From Desulfosediminicola ganghwensis (GTDB lineage: Bacteria; Desulfobacterota; Desulfobulbia; Desulfobulbales; Desulfocapsaceae), in NCBI RefSeq assembly GCF_005116675.2, contig NZ_CP050699.1, positions 2,379,001 through 2,443,000 on the forward strand: 64,000 nucleotides of DNA. The letters run 5' to 3'. The notes beneath the pieces were generated by a model. That model saw nothing but the letters and a program-made list of their open reading frames with translations. It had not been told where the DNA came from and made no database searches. Every line of letters starts with the position of its first letter. Positions within the stretch are counted from its first letter, which is position 1. This document shows, in pieces, positions 53,714-61,529 of the stretch. A program made the position numbers and the translations under genes.

Positions 53714-55198
53714 ATGATTGAAAAGAAATATGAAGTAGATGATTTCAAAGAAAAGTATGGTCATCTCTTCGGTCATTTAGATAGTATCTTCAACGTGTTG
53801 CATGAAGGTGTTTGTGTAAGTAACGCGGAAGGGGTAATTATCAAGATGAATCCCATGTATGAAAGGCTTTCCGGCCTTGCCCCCGAAGCGTTACTTGGCA
53901 AAAAGGTTAGTTATCTGAATAGCAAAGATGGGGTCTTTGATGAAGCGGAACCAAATGCTGAACAGGTAGAAAAACAGGAAGGCATTTTCATGGGGGCTGT
54001 CAGTCCTCTCATTCTCAAGTCAAAACGGCCTGCAAATTCCATTCAGACGACCACAGGGGGAAGGAAGAATCTTCTCCATGGTTATCCCCTACTGAGCAGT
54101 GAAGGGGAAATTGAACTTATTATCACCTTTATTCGTGATATCAGCCACCTCACACTGTTCAAAGAGCAGATGGCCACGCATAAGGATATTCTCTCTGCTT
54201 TTCAAAGTACTTCGTCGAATGTCTATACCGATCAACAGGCTGATCCATCTCTGATTATTGAAAGTCCAAAGATGAAAAAGGTCCTGGGGCAGGTGGATAA
54301 GATCGGAAAAACCGACGCAACAGTACTCATCCTGGGTGCGACAGGAGTAGGTAAAGGGGTCGTGGCCCGCCAGATTCACTCACGGAGCAAAAGGGCGGAC
54401 AAGGTGTTCTTTTATGCCGATTGTACCACTATTCCCGATAGTCTTGTTGAGTCGGAACTTTTTGGCTATGCGCCTGGTGCCTTTTCAGGAGCAAATCGTG
54501 AAGGGAAAAAGGGCTATTTTGAAATGGCTAACAATGGCACAATCTTTCTCGATGAGATAGGTGAGCTATCGCCTCCGATGCAGGCGAAATTATTACGTGT
54601 CATTGAAGATCAGGAAATTATGCAGGTTGGCAGCAGCAGCCCTAAAAAAGTTAATGTTCGTATAATTGCAGCTACCAATGTTGATCTGGAAGATGCTGTC
54701 GCCAAGGGTAATTTCAGGCAGGATCTCTATTACCGCCTCCATGTGAGCGTTGTGAAAATTCCACAGTTGCGTGACCGGGTTGAGGATATTCTGCCGCTCG
54801 TGTCCCGATTTGTGCAAAGCTATAATAGCAAGTACAAAAAGAAAATAGCTTTTTCAGAGCAGGCCTTGATCTTGTTTCTGAACCACAGTTGGCCGGGGAA
54901 TGTTCGTGAATTACAGAACCTTGTTCAAGGTATTATAATTGCACACGAAACTGATGTCGTGGAGCCTGAAGATCTGCCGACCTTGCTGGGTAGAGAGAAC
55001 ATTCGATCCAGTTGTCGTAAGTCGGTGTTGACCCAGGCGACCCATTCGGGCCAATCTTTGAAAGATATTGTCAACGCATTTGAGTACGAGATCCTTCAGC
55101 ATGCGATGCTTGAGCATGGGTCAATGACTAAGGTTGCCAAACTGTTCAAATTGAATCGCTCTACTGTGTCGAGAAAGCTTCAGGGTGGCAAAAACTAG
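53714..55198 (+). CDS. PAS-AAA+ sigma-54-dependent transcriptional activator
   Basis: A 494-residue enhancer-binding protein. A PAS sensor (about 20-140: IFNVLHEGVCVSNAEGVIIKMNPMYERLSG... YPLLSSEGEIELIITFIRDIS) precedes the AAA+ domain (about 180-410). Walker A is GATGVGKG, the L1 loop GAFSGA (Ser258 where GAFTGA is usual), Walker B GTIFLDEIGELSP, and the arginine fingers follow the FRQDLYYRLHV stretch. NHSWPGNVRELQNLVQG precedes a C-terminal TyrR-like helix-turn-helix (GSMTKVAKLFKLNRSTVSRKL). It would open sigma-54 holoenzyme promoters in response to a small ligand. The promoter at 56845-56860 is the nearest candidate target. Confidence 0.95.
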   Translation: MIEKKYEVDDFKEKYGHLFGHLDSIFNVLHEGVCVSNAEGVIIKMNPMYERLSGLAPEALLGKKVSYLNSKDGVFDEAEPNAEQVEKQEGIFMGAVSPLILKSKRPANSIQTTTGGRKNLLHGYPLLSSEGEIELIITFIRDISHLTLFKEQMATHKDILSAFQSTSSNVYTDQQADPSLIIESPKMKKVLGQVDKIGKTDATVLILGATGVGKGVVARQIHSRSKRADKVFFYADCTTIPDSLVESELFGYAPGAFSGANREGKKGYFEMANNGTIFLDEIGELSPPMQAKLLRVIEDQEIMQVGSSSPKKVNVRIIAATNVDLEDAVAKGNFRQDLYYRLHVSVVKIPQLRDRVEDILPLVSRFVQSYNSKYKKKIAFSEQALILFLNHSWPGNVRELQNLVQGIIIAHETDVVEPEDLPTLLGRENIRSSCRKSVLTQATHSGQSLKDIVNAFEYEILQHAMLEHGSMTKVAKLFKLNRSTVSRKLQGGKN

Positions 55199-55238
55199 TC
55201 TGAATCTCTCATCCTTTTTGACTTTCCATACGTAAAAT

Positions 55239-55276
55239 ATCTTTCACGGCAAAGCCGGTGCTCTGCCATGAAAGAT
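55239..55276 (-). terminator. Terminator after the first GltS-like symporter gene
   Basis: A 16-bp stem (55239-55254 with 55261-55276) that is perfect on the minus strand when two G.U pairs are allowed, with a 6-nt loop and an ATTTTA tail. The wobble direction assigns it to the minus-strand transcript; it may also stop the activator transcript. Confidence 0.75.
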
Positions 55277-55324
55277 CCCGCTTGGCTTATCTGAAAAGTA
55301 TCTTCAGCCACAAACTGTGGCAAG

Positions 55325-56710
55325 TTACCATACGCGTTTTTTGACGAAGCGGAGCGCAAAAAGAGCTATTGGCATTGCGATAAGATAGGCAATGAACACC
55401 GGAAGCATGAAAGATCCCTCTGTTGGCACAAAGGGAAGATTCAGGTAGATGATCTGCACAATTGGGAGAATGAACACGTTCATTATTGCAAGCTCAACTG
55501 CAGCCGGAGATTTGAAGTCGGGGTCGACGATGCGAAGTAACAGAATACCTGATGCCACTGTACCGGTGTAACAACCGAGGATTGCAAGCCCGCGTTCGAA
55601 CCCATATTCAGGCATACGACGTGCAAAATACATAATTACAAGATAGGTTAAGAAACCTGCTGCCAAGACAGTAATGATGAATGGCACAAGGATTGTCTGA
55701 ATATCACTCATGGAAATACCCATGAATACGGCGCAGATCATGTAATCAATAGTGCTGCTGGTGATGCGGCGAGTGCTAGCTGGGTCGAGAATGTGAATGC
55801 AATTGATCTTGTCGAGCACCTTGCGAGTGATAAGGCCTGTGATCATACCCCAGGTATAGAGAAGACCAAATCCAAGCCCGCTCACACCTTTTGGCAAAGT
55901 GAGCGACCAAGCGAGGGCAAACATGTAGCCGACTGCATAAAGAGCCGCCATAACAGCAATGTGAAAGGCGAAGTTATCAATATTTGCAGGGTGGGTAGTG
56001 CTGTTTGCGCAGTTCTCAGACTCACCTTTGGCCATCATGCCTTTACGTAATGATTCGGGCAGGGCGGCTACGGTCTTTTCAGAAACCCACCCATTTTTGA
56101 TACCGCGATTGGCAAGTGGAATACCAAAACAGATGGCACAGAGAAAGCCCATAGCGCCAAAGGCCAGGCCAACACTGCTTGCCCCCTGGATACCGTATTC
56201 ACTCTCCCAGATAGTACCAAAAGCGTGTGCGGCACCTGGTGATTGAGAAAAGCCGGAGCCAATGAGATAACCGAAACCTGTAAAGAAGTCTCCGCCAATA
56301 ACAAGCTTGTAGAGTTCAAACACGGTCTTTCCGGTGATGCCCTGGATTGCATAAACCATGCAGTAAATAAGCGCCATCCACAGGGCACCGCTACGCAGCC
56401 AGTTGGTGCCTGCTTCACTGGTCTTTGATTTTGCCTGTTGCATCAGGCCGATTCCTACAAAGCCGAATGCAAAAAGATGATAGACAAGAACACCAAAAAC
56501 CTTTGAAGGAATAATCACCCAGCCCTCAGCGGTAGGCATGCCGATAAGACCTGTGTTCATCAGGACAAAACCGATAAGACCACCGATCAGTGCCGAAGGG
56601 ATAAGTCTTTTTTGCAGGAATGAAATTTTCGCACGCAGGTAGGATCCTAAGACCAGCAATATACTGATCCAGATGAACGCTCCTACATATGGGTAAAATG
56701 TAGCTGACAT
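55325..56710 (-). CDS. GltS-like sodium/carboxylate (glutamate-type) symporter, copy 1
   Basis: A 461-residue membrane protein with about 11 segments and the two glycine-rich re-entrant-type stretches of the ESS family (SALIGGLIGFVLMNTGLIG; GFGYLIGSGFSQSPGAAHAFG; GLAILGCYTGTVASGILLLRIVDP). ESS proteins take up glutamate with sodium; this subgroup probably carries another acid or amino acid. It is almost the same protein as the copy at 62815-64000. A sigma-54 promoter lies about 135 bases upstream of the start, and the terminator at 55239 follows the gene. Confidence 0.85.
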   Translation of the reverse strand: MSATFYPYVGAFIWISILLVLGSYLRAKISFLQKRLIPSALIGGLIGFVLMNTGLIGMPTAEGWVIIPSKVFGVLVYHLFAFGFVGIGLMQQAKSKTSEAGTNWLRSGALWMALIYCMVYAIQGITGKTVFELYKLVIGGDFFTGFGYLIGSGFSQSPGAAHAFGTIWESEYGIQGASSVGLAFGAMGFLCAICFGIPLANRGIKNGWVSEKTVAALPESLRKGMMAKGESENCANSTTHPANIDNFAFHIAVMAALYAVGYMFALAWSLTLPKGVSGLGFGLLYTWGMITGLITRKVLDKINCIHILDPASTRRITSSTIDYMICAVFMGISMSDIQTILVPFIITVLAAGFLTYLVIMYFARRMPEYGFERGLAILGCYTGTVASGILLLRIVDPDFKSPAAVELAIMNVFILPIVQIIYLNLPFVPTEGSFMLPVFIAYLIAMPIALFALRFVKKRVW

Positions 56711-56844
56711 AAGGTTTTTCTCTCTTTTACAGGTAGGGGCTTAGGGGGCCTGCGCTCTCACTGCAGAATGCAATAATCAGTTGGTAAAATTGTGTCGTTT
56801 TACAAAAGCTGCTTTTAGACACGAGCGTGTAACTGACTGGAAGT

Positions 56845-56860
56845 AGCAATAAAAATGCCA
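56845..56860 (-). promoter_or_regulatory. Sigma-54 (-24/-12) promoter of the first symporter gene
   Basis: On the minus strand 56860 to 56845 reads TGGCATTTTTATTGCT. GG and GC are exactly ten bases apart and both core blocks match the consensus TGGCAC-N5-TTGCW. It predicts a leader of about 125 bases. The rest of the gap 56711-57295 holds the dyads listed next. Confidence 0.75.
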
Positions 56861-57033
56861 TGTTAGCTGGTAGATGTGAGCGACTCGTTGTTAAGGGGTT
56901 GAAAATGAGAGAAAAAACTTGGTTTATTGAGATCAGGTCAAGTGCAGTAGAAAGGTGACGTCTTAGACCTCTTGCAGAGTTGCACAAGGGTGCTTTGTTT
57001 ATCGTGCTAATAGTACGTAAAAGATACCGACAG

Positions 57034-57064
57034 GTGCAAAAGGCACAGGGGTGCAGAAAAGCAC
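57034..57064. promoter_or_regulatory. Tandem GTGC/GCAC dyads, candidate enhancer sites
   Basis: GTGCAAAAGGCAC (57034-57046) and GTGCAGAAAAGCAC (57051-57064) lie in tandem, with a related half pair TTGCACAAGGGTGC at 56980-56993. They sit about 130-215 bases upstream of the sigma-54 -12 element, the usual place for activator binding. Which protein binds is inferred. Confidence 0.5.
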
Positions 57065-57295
57065 TGTTGAGAGAAATTGTCAACAAGTAGCAGTGAGGAG
57101 AACTATTTTTTCAAGATATGAGCATCAACGGGCGGTACATGTCGGTGAATGCGTCAGCTGTAATTTGCTGAAAATCTGAAAGGGGACGGTGTGACTATGA
57201 CTGATCAAGCCGGAGTGGAGGCGGTGAGAGGTGCCTGCATACTCGACACGACTCGAAATACCCTTTTACTGAGTCGTGTCGATAAAGCTGTGTGG

Positions 57296-58513
57296 TTATC
57301 CCTGGCTCTTTTTTACATAGGATGCGGCAAGTCCGCCAAGGGAAGTCTCACGATAGAGTGAAAGCATGTCATGGCCGGTCTTCTGCATGGTTTCAACGAC
57401 CTTGTCAAATGAGATAAGGTGGTTGCCATCAGTGAGCAGGGCATAGTCTGCGCAAGCAATGGCTTTTACTGCAGCAAAAGCATTTCTTTCAATGCACGGG
57501 ACCTGAACAAGCCCTAATACAGGGTCGCAGGTGAGACCAAGATGGTGTTCAAGGGCCATTTCCGCAGCATATTCAATTTGTCGTGGTGAGCCACCCATAA
57601 GTTGAGCAGCAGCAGCTGCCGCCATGGCACAGGCAACACCCACTTCACCCTGGCAGCCAACTTCTGCGCCGGAGATCGAAGCGTTCTCTTTAACCAGGTT
57701 GCCTATAATACCCGCGGTGGCAAGAGCATTGAGAATGGACCTGTTGCTGTGGCCCTTATCATAAGAGTAATAGTAGAGCACGCTAGGCATAATTCCGCAT
57801 GAGCCACAGGTCGGTGCGGTAACCACATAGCCGCCATCCGCATTCTCTTCCGAAACAGCAAGAGCATATCCGGAGAGAAGGCCACTGCGGGCCTCAATGT
57901 CTTTCAGCCTTCTGGCCTGAACCATGAAATCTCTGGCTTTTCTGGGCAGATTCAGGCCACCGTGAAGTACGCCTTCCTTCTTTAAACCGTTATTGATGCT
58001 GGTCTGCATCTTTCGCCAGATATCGCCAAGATAATCGTTTATAAAACCATCTTCTTCCACTTCGTCAACCAGTTGCCATAATGGTCTTCCTGTGCTTGCC
58101 GCCCACTGAAGAACTTCTTCCATTGATTTTTGGCTGTAAATATGGGGTTGCTCACTGACCGAATCGTTTTCACTACGCAGTTCACCGCCGCCTATGCTGT
58201 AGGTAGTCCACTCTTCTATAAGCTGTCCCTGGCCATCAAGCGCTTCAAGCTTCATGCCGTTGGGGTGAAAAGGAAGTTCTTCTTCGTGCCAGACCAGCTC
58301 GCAGGGAGAGGGTGCGAGACCGTCTATGATGGCCTTATCTGTGAGGTGACCGACTCCGGTGAGACTGAGGCTGCCATAGAGATGGACTCTATAACTCATA
58401 GCTTCGGGAGTTCTGGCTTTGAATCGTTTCGCGGCGTTATTGGGGCCAATGGTATGACTGGAAGAAGGTCCCATACCATAGCGATAAAGATATTTGAGTG
58501 ATTGCACTTGCAC
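57296..58513 (-). CDS. Single-chain L-serine dehydratase (iron-sulfur type)
   Basis: A 405-residue SdaA/SdaB-like lyase. The N-terminal beta domain has YGMGPSSSHTIGPNNAAKRF. The alpha domain has cluster cysteines in APTCGSCGIMPSVLYY and LTCDPVLGLVQVPCIERNAFAA, and GAEVGCQGEVGVACAMAAAAAA. The 4Fe-4S cluster binds the substrate hydroxyl during deamination of L-serine to pyruvate; a related hydroxy-amino acid substrate is possible. It is about 50 residues shorter than E. coli SdaA. It follows the AOR operon after 133 bases that include a perfect inverted repeat, so it may form a separate transcript. Confidence 0.92.
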   Translation of the reverse strand: MQVQSLKYLYRYGMGPSSSHTIGPNNAAKRFKARTPEAMSYRVHLYGSLSLTGVGHLTDKAIIDGLAPSPCELVWHEEELPFHPNGMKLEALDGQGQLIEEWTTYSIGGGELRSENDSVSEQPHIYSQKSMEEVLQWAASTGRPLWQLVDEVEEDGFINDYLGDIWRKMQTSINNGLKKEGVLHGGLNLPRKARDFMVQARRLKDIEARSGLLSGYALAVSEENADGGYVVTAPTCGSCGIMPSVLYYYSYDKGHSNRSILNALATAGIIGNLVKENASISGAEVGCQGEVGVACAMAAAAAAQLMGGSPRQIEYAAEMALEHHLGLTCDPVLGLVQVPCIERNAFAAVKAIACADYALLTDGNHLISFDKVVETMQKTGHDMLSLYRETSLGGLAASYVKKSQG

Positions 58514-58546
58514 ACCTCGTGTTTGCGTGTAACAGCTCGATAGATA

Positions 58547-58588
58547 GCCTGATTTGCCAGCGGTGAAACCCTTGCTGGCAAATCAGGC
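58547..58588. repeat. Perfect 15-bp inverted repeat between AOR and serine dehydratase genes
   Basis: Arms 58547-58561 and 58574-58588 are exact reverse complements around a 12-base centre. No U-tract follows on either strand, so it could be a weak terminator of the AOR operon or an operator for the dehydratase gene, which starts 33 bases downstream. Confidence 0.8.
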
Positions 58589-58646
58589 TGTATTACCGCT
58601 TATGACAAACAGGATAGTTCGTCAGTGAGCATACTGCTCAGTGTTA

Positions 58647-60524
58647 TTAATAGATGTCCAGACCGAGTTCAGCAATTTTTTCAGGGCTTGGGGTGCCTGT
58701 TGCAACATCCCAGCCGCAGGCTGCGTAATAGCTGTCGAGCAGCTTGGAGTAATCACTGATAACGCATTTTTCTTCATCTTTGTATGTACCGAATTCCGGA
58801 ACGGAAAGAACTCTTTTCGGCAGCATATCATCTTCACGGCCAAGGCCTTCACGCATATTGAACATGCGCTGAAGATTATGGACACGCTCACCAACCTGAA
58901 GAAGCTCTGCTGCATCCATGTCCCAACCAGTGGTCTCTGCAACCAGCAGCGCCCAGTCTTCAGGGTTGATACCTGCATAGCTCATGAATTTACAGGTGCA
59001 GAGAACGTCCGGCAGAATCATTGCCCGCTGCAGCAGTGCGCAGTCCTCGCCTTTGCCTTCTTCGTCCCAGCGATCGATGGTTTCAGGGTCACGGGCGCCA
59101 TGCGCTTTCATGCCCCAGTCGAGCTTACCCCGATCAAAGGCCATGCCTTCGAGCGGATGCATGTGGCACATACCACGGTTACCTGTGCCGTAGGCGATAC
59201 CGAGAAGCTTGCCGGAGCGTGGATCATGGGCCGGGCCTTCGAGACCTTTAACATGAATCGCGAACTCTCTGGTGGCTTCACCAAGGGTTTCTGATGCATT
59301 ACGAACACCGTTTGCGAGAATGTCGCCAAAACCTTCTCTGAAGGTCATCATCTTCAAGAGAACAGGCAGGGCTGAAGCGTTACCCCAGGTCAGATCGAGA
59401 CCATCGACATCATCTGAAGTGATGATGCCCTTCTCGTAACATTCCATGGCAAAAGCAATCATGGCACCGGCAGAGATGCTGTCAATACCCCACTTATTAC
59501 AAAGATAATCACAATGTACGGCGGCATCCATGTTTTTGTTGAGAACAAATGATGTGAACACACTGATGCTTTCATATTCGCCACCCTCATGAACAGGGGT
59601 CTTGAACTCACCTTCTTTTACTTCACAGACACGGCCACAACCAATAGGGCAACCGGTGTAACAGCGTTTGGAGCTAACGAGATTCTGCTCTTGAAAGTGG
59701 TCGAAAAGGCGTGCGCCTTCGCCCCAACTGTTGGAGCGCCAGTTCTGAGATGGCCAGTCACCGTCTTCATCGTTGGCAGGCATGTCGCCAATGGTACCGA
59801 ATTCGTTGAAGCCACCACAAATTTCATTGCTGCGAACAGTCTTCATGGTCGCCTTGCTGGCGTCACGAAAACCTGCCTTGTTGGCAGATTCAGGCTGACT
59901 ACCACCTGCAACCGAGATAGCGAGAAGGTTTTTCGCGCCCATAACAGCGCCACCACCATTACGTCCGGCAGCCCTGTCCCGGGACATGATGGCAGCAAAG
60001 AGAACTTTCTCCTCACCGGCCTGACCAATGCACATAACGCTTGGTTTCTTGCCGTTAAAGCTTTCATTCTCTTCAAGAAAGTCGGTCTTCTCATACACAT
60101 CTTTACCAACCAGTGCAGATGCGTCTTCAAGTCGCGGAGTGCCGTCAGCAATGGCAAGGTAAAGAGGTGAGTCTGATGCACCTTCAACGATGATATGGTC
60201 AAAGCCTGCGCGGCGCAGATCCGGTCCAAAGTTACCACCACATCGGGATTCACCCCAGGCACCGGTTGCCGGTGACTTGAAGCAGACCATGATGGAGCCT
60301 CCACCTGCAACGGTATTGCAGGTAACCGGGCTGGTTGCGAATACAATTTTATTGTCAGGGCCGAGGGGATCTACGCCGGCTTTTACTTCATTGTAGAGTA
60401 CTTCCGCACCAAAACCGGCTCCACCGAGGAACTTACGTGCTTTTTCCACATTCAGCGGCTCTATGTCACATTGTCTGGTGCTGAGGTTGACCCGCAGTAC
60501 CTGTCCAGAATATCCGTTGGCCAT
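58647..60524 (-). CDS. aor: Tungsten-type aldehyde:ferredoxin oxidoreductase
   Basis: A 625-residue AOR-family enzyme. The N-terminal pterin-binding domain starts GYSGQVLRVNLSTRQ and has KIVFATSPVTCNTVAGGGSIMVCFKSPATGAWGESRCGGNFGPDLRRAGFDHIIVEGAS. Cluster cysteines 288, 292, 296 and 300 lie in RCYTGCPIGCGRVC, where AOR usually has C-x2-C-x3-C; the fourth ligand would be in DVLCTCKFMSY. It oxidises an aldehyde to the acid with ferredoxin, or the reverse, in the cytoplasm. It is preceded one base away by the MoaD-like gene and forms the last gene of a four-gene operon with the genes at 60526, 60807 and 61530. Confidence 0.93.
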   Translation of the reverse strand: MANGYSGQVLRVNLSTRQCDIEPLNVEKARKFLGGAGFGAEVLYNEVKAGVDPLGPDNKIVFATSPVTCNTVAGGGSIMVCFKSPATGAWGESRCGGNFGPDLRRAGFDHIIVEGASDSPLYLAIADGTPRLEDASALVGKDVYEKTDFLEENESFNGKKPSVMCIGQAGEEKVLFAAIMSRDRAAGRNGGGAVMGAKNLLAISVAGGSQPESANKAGFRDASKATMKTVRSNEICGGFNEFGTIGDMPANDEDGDWPSQNWRSNSWGEGARLFDHFQEQNLVSSKRCYTGCPIGCGRVCEVKEGEFKTPVHEGGEYESISVFTSFVLNKNMDAAVHCDYLCNKWGIDSISAGAMIAFAMECYEKGIITSDDVDGLDLTWGNASALPVLLKMMTFREGFGDILANGVRNASETLGEATREFAIHVKGLEGPAHDPRSGKLLGIAYGTGNRGMCHMHPLEGMAFDRGKLDWGMKAHGARDPETIDRWDEEGKGEDCALLQRAMILPDVLCTCKFMSYAGINPEDWALLVAETTGWDMDAAELLQVGERVHNLQRMFNMREGLGREDDMLPKRVLSVPEFGTYKDEEKCVISDYSKLLDSYYAACGWDVATGTPSPEKIAELGLDIY

Positions 60525-60525
60525 T

Positions 60526-60804
60526 TTAGCCTCCTATAAGAAATCTTTTTAATTCTACTACCTGCCCCTCATGCAAGAGGGTGGTATCCTTTTTCAATAC
60601 TCCGTTTTCAGAGCGAAGAATAACCGGACCCCGGGGCCTGCTTTTTTCGTTGTTCCATACGGCAGGCGATATCTCAGCCCCGGCAACGCGGCCGATTTCC
60701 TCGTACAGATCGGAGAGTTGCGCTCCCTCCTTGAGTTTGACTTCAAACTCAAGGGCCGGGAAAAACCTCTCCATGTTGGAGTGTATGTGTATTGTGATTT
60801 TCAT
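60526..60804 (-). CDS. MoaD/ThiS-like sulfur carrier
   Basis: A 92-residue ubiquitin-fold protein ending in the diagnostic Gly-Gly (KRFLIGG). Beta-grasp pattern: ITIHIHSNMERFF, FEVKLKEGAQLSDLYEEIG and LLHEGQVVELKRFL. The C-terminal glycine would be adenylated by the E1-like protein encoded two bases upstream and then carry sulfur for the AOR pterin dithiolene. Operon position (2 bases after the E1 gene, 1 before AOR) supports a dedicated role in tungstopterin assembly. Confidence 0.88.
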   Translation of the reverse strand: MKITIHIHSNMERFFPALEFEVKLKEGAQLSDLYEEIGRVAGAEISPAVWNNEKSRPRGPVILRSENGVLKKDTTLLHEGQVVELKRFLIGG

Positions 60805-60806
60805 GG

Positions 60807-61523
60807 TTAACCCTCCTCACTACAGGCGATACAGTTGTTGACCTGCTCAAACTCAAAGTTCTCCATAGTGCAGTTCAGCCCGTCAAAGACAACGAACCGG
60901 TTTGTGCAGAGTTCACCGGATCTGGTGAGGTATTTAACCACTTCGGTAGCCTGTAATCCTGCCACGATAGCTACAGAACTCCCTAGCGAAGGCGGCGGAG
61001 TGTCGCCAGCTTTATCGCTTTCTGATACAGGACAGATCGGGCATGCAGTTTTACCGGGTATAAAGGTGGATATTTGTCCCATCAGCCCTTCAACTGCGCC
61101 ATGGATGAGCGGGATGCCATGCCGGCTGGCAGCAGCGATCAGCTCAATTCTGCTGGCCAGATTGTCAAGACAATCAACGATGATATCGGGCTGGTATCGC
61201 GATATCATCTCGTCATTGTAGAGCTCGCACAACGCAACTATGTCAGTATCGGGGTTGATCTTCTGCAGTCGTTCTGAGGCGATATCGACTTTGTTGCAAC
61301 CAATCTCATCTTCGCGATATAAGGTCTGACGATTGAGATTGGACATGGCAATAGTGTCATGATCGCAGAGAATGAGCCTGCCCACTCCAGCCATGGTCAG
61401 ATTGGTGGCAACGTTTGTTCCCAATCCGCCGACCCCAGCGATGAGGGCGGTTGCGTCTTGCAGTGCAGTCTGATCAAAATTCGGTGTTAAACCGCGTTGA
61501 CGGCTGTATCTCTCTTTTATCAC
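60807..61523 (-). CDS. E1-like ThiF/MoeB-family adenylyltransferase
   Basis: A 238-residue protein. The nucleotide motif is IAGVGGLGTNVATNL, followed by LCDHDTIAMSNLNRQTLYREDEIG (the Asn-Leu-x-Arg-Gln adenylation stretch), VDCLDNLASR and GAVEGLMGQISTFIPG. Two CxxC pairs for zinc are CPIC (after GKTA) and CIAC at the extreme C-terminus. It should activate the neighbouring MoaD-like protein. No rhodanese domain. Six bases after the hydrolase gene and two before the carrier gene. Confidence 0.9.
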   Translation of the reverse strand: MIKERYSRQRGLTPNFDQTALQDATALIAGVGGLGTNVATNLTMAGVGRLILCDHDTIAMSNLNRQTLYREDEIGCNKVDIASERLQKINPDTDIVALCELYNDEMISRYQPDIIVDCLDNLASRIELIAAASRHGIPLIHGAVEGLMGQISTFIPGKTACPICPVSESDKAGDTPPPSLGSSVAIVAGLQATEVVKYLTRSGELCTNRFVVFDGLNCTMENFEFEQVNNCIACSEEG

Positions 61524-61529
61524 GTCGTC

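Noticed and set aside
58514-58646. Sigma-54 promoter before the serine dehydratase gene
   Set aside because: TGGC and TTGC-like words occur, but no GG/GC pair has the required ten-base spacing.
58641-60170. Plus-strand frames within the AOR gene (217 and 193 residues)
   Set aside because: Shadows of the AOR coding strand with no ribosome site or motif.
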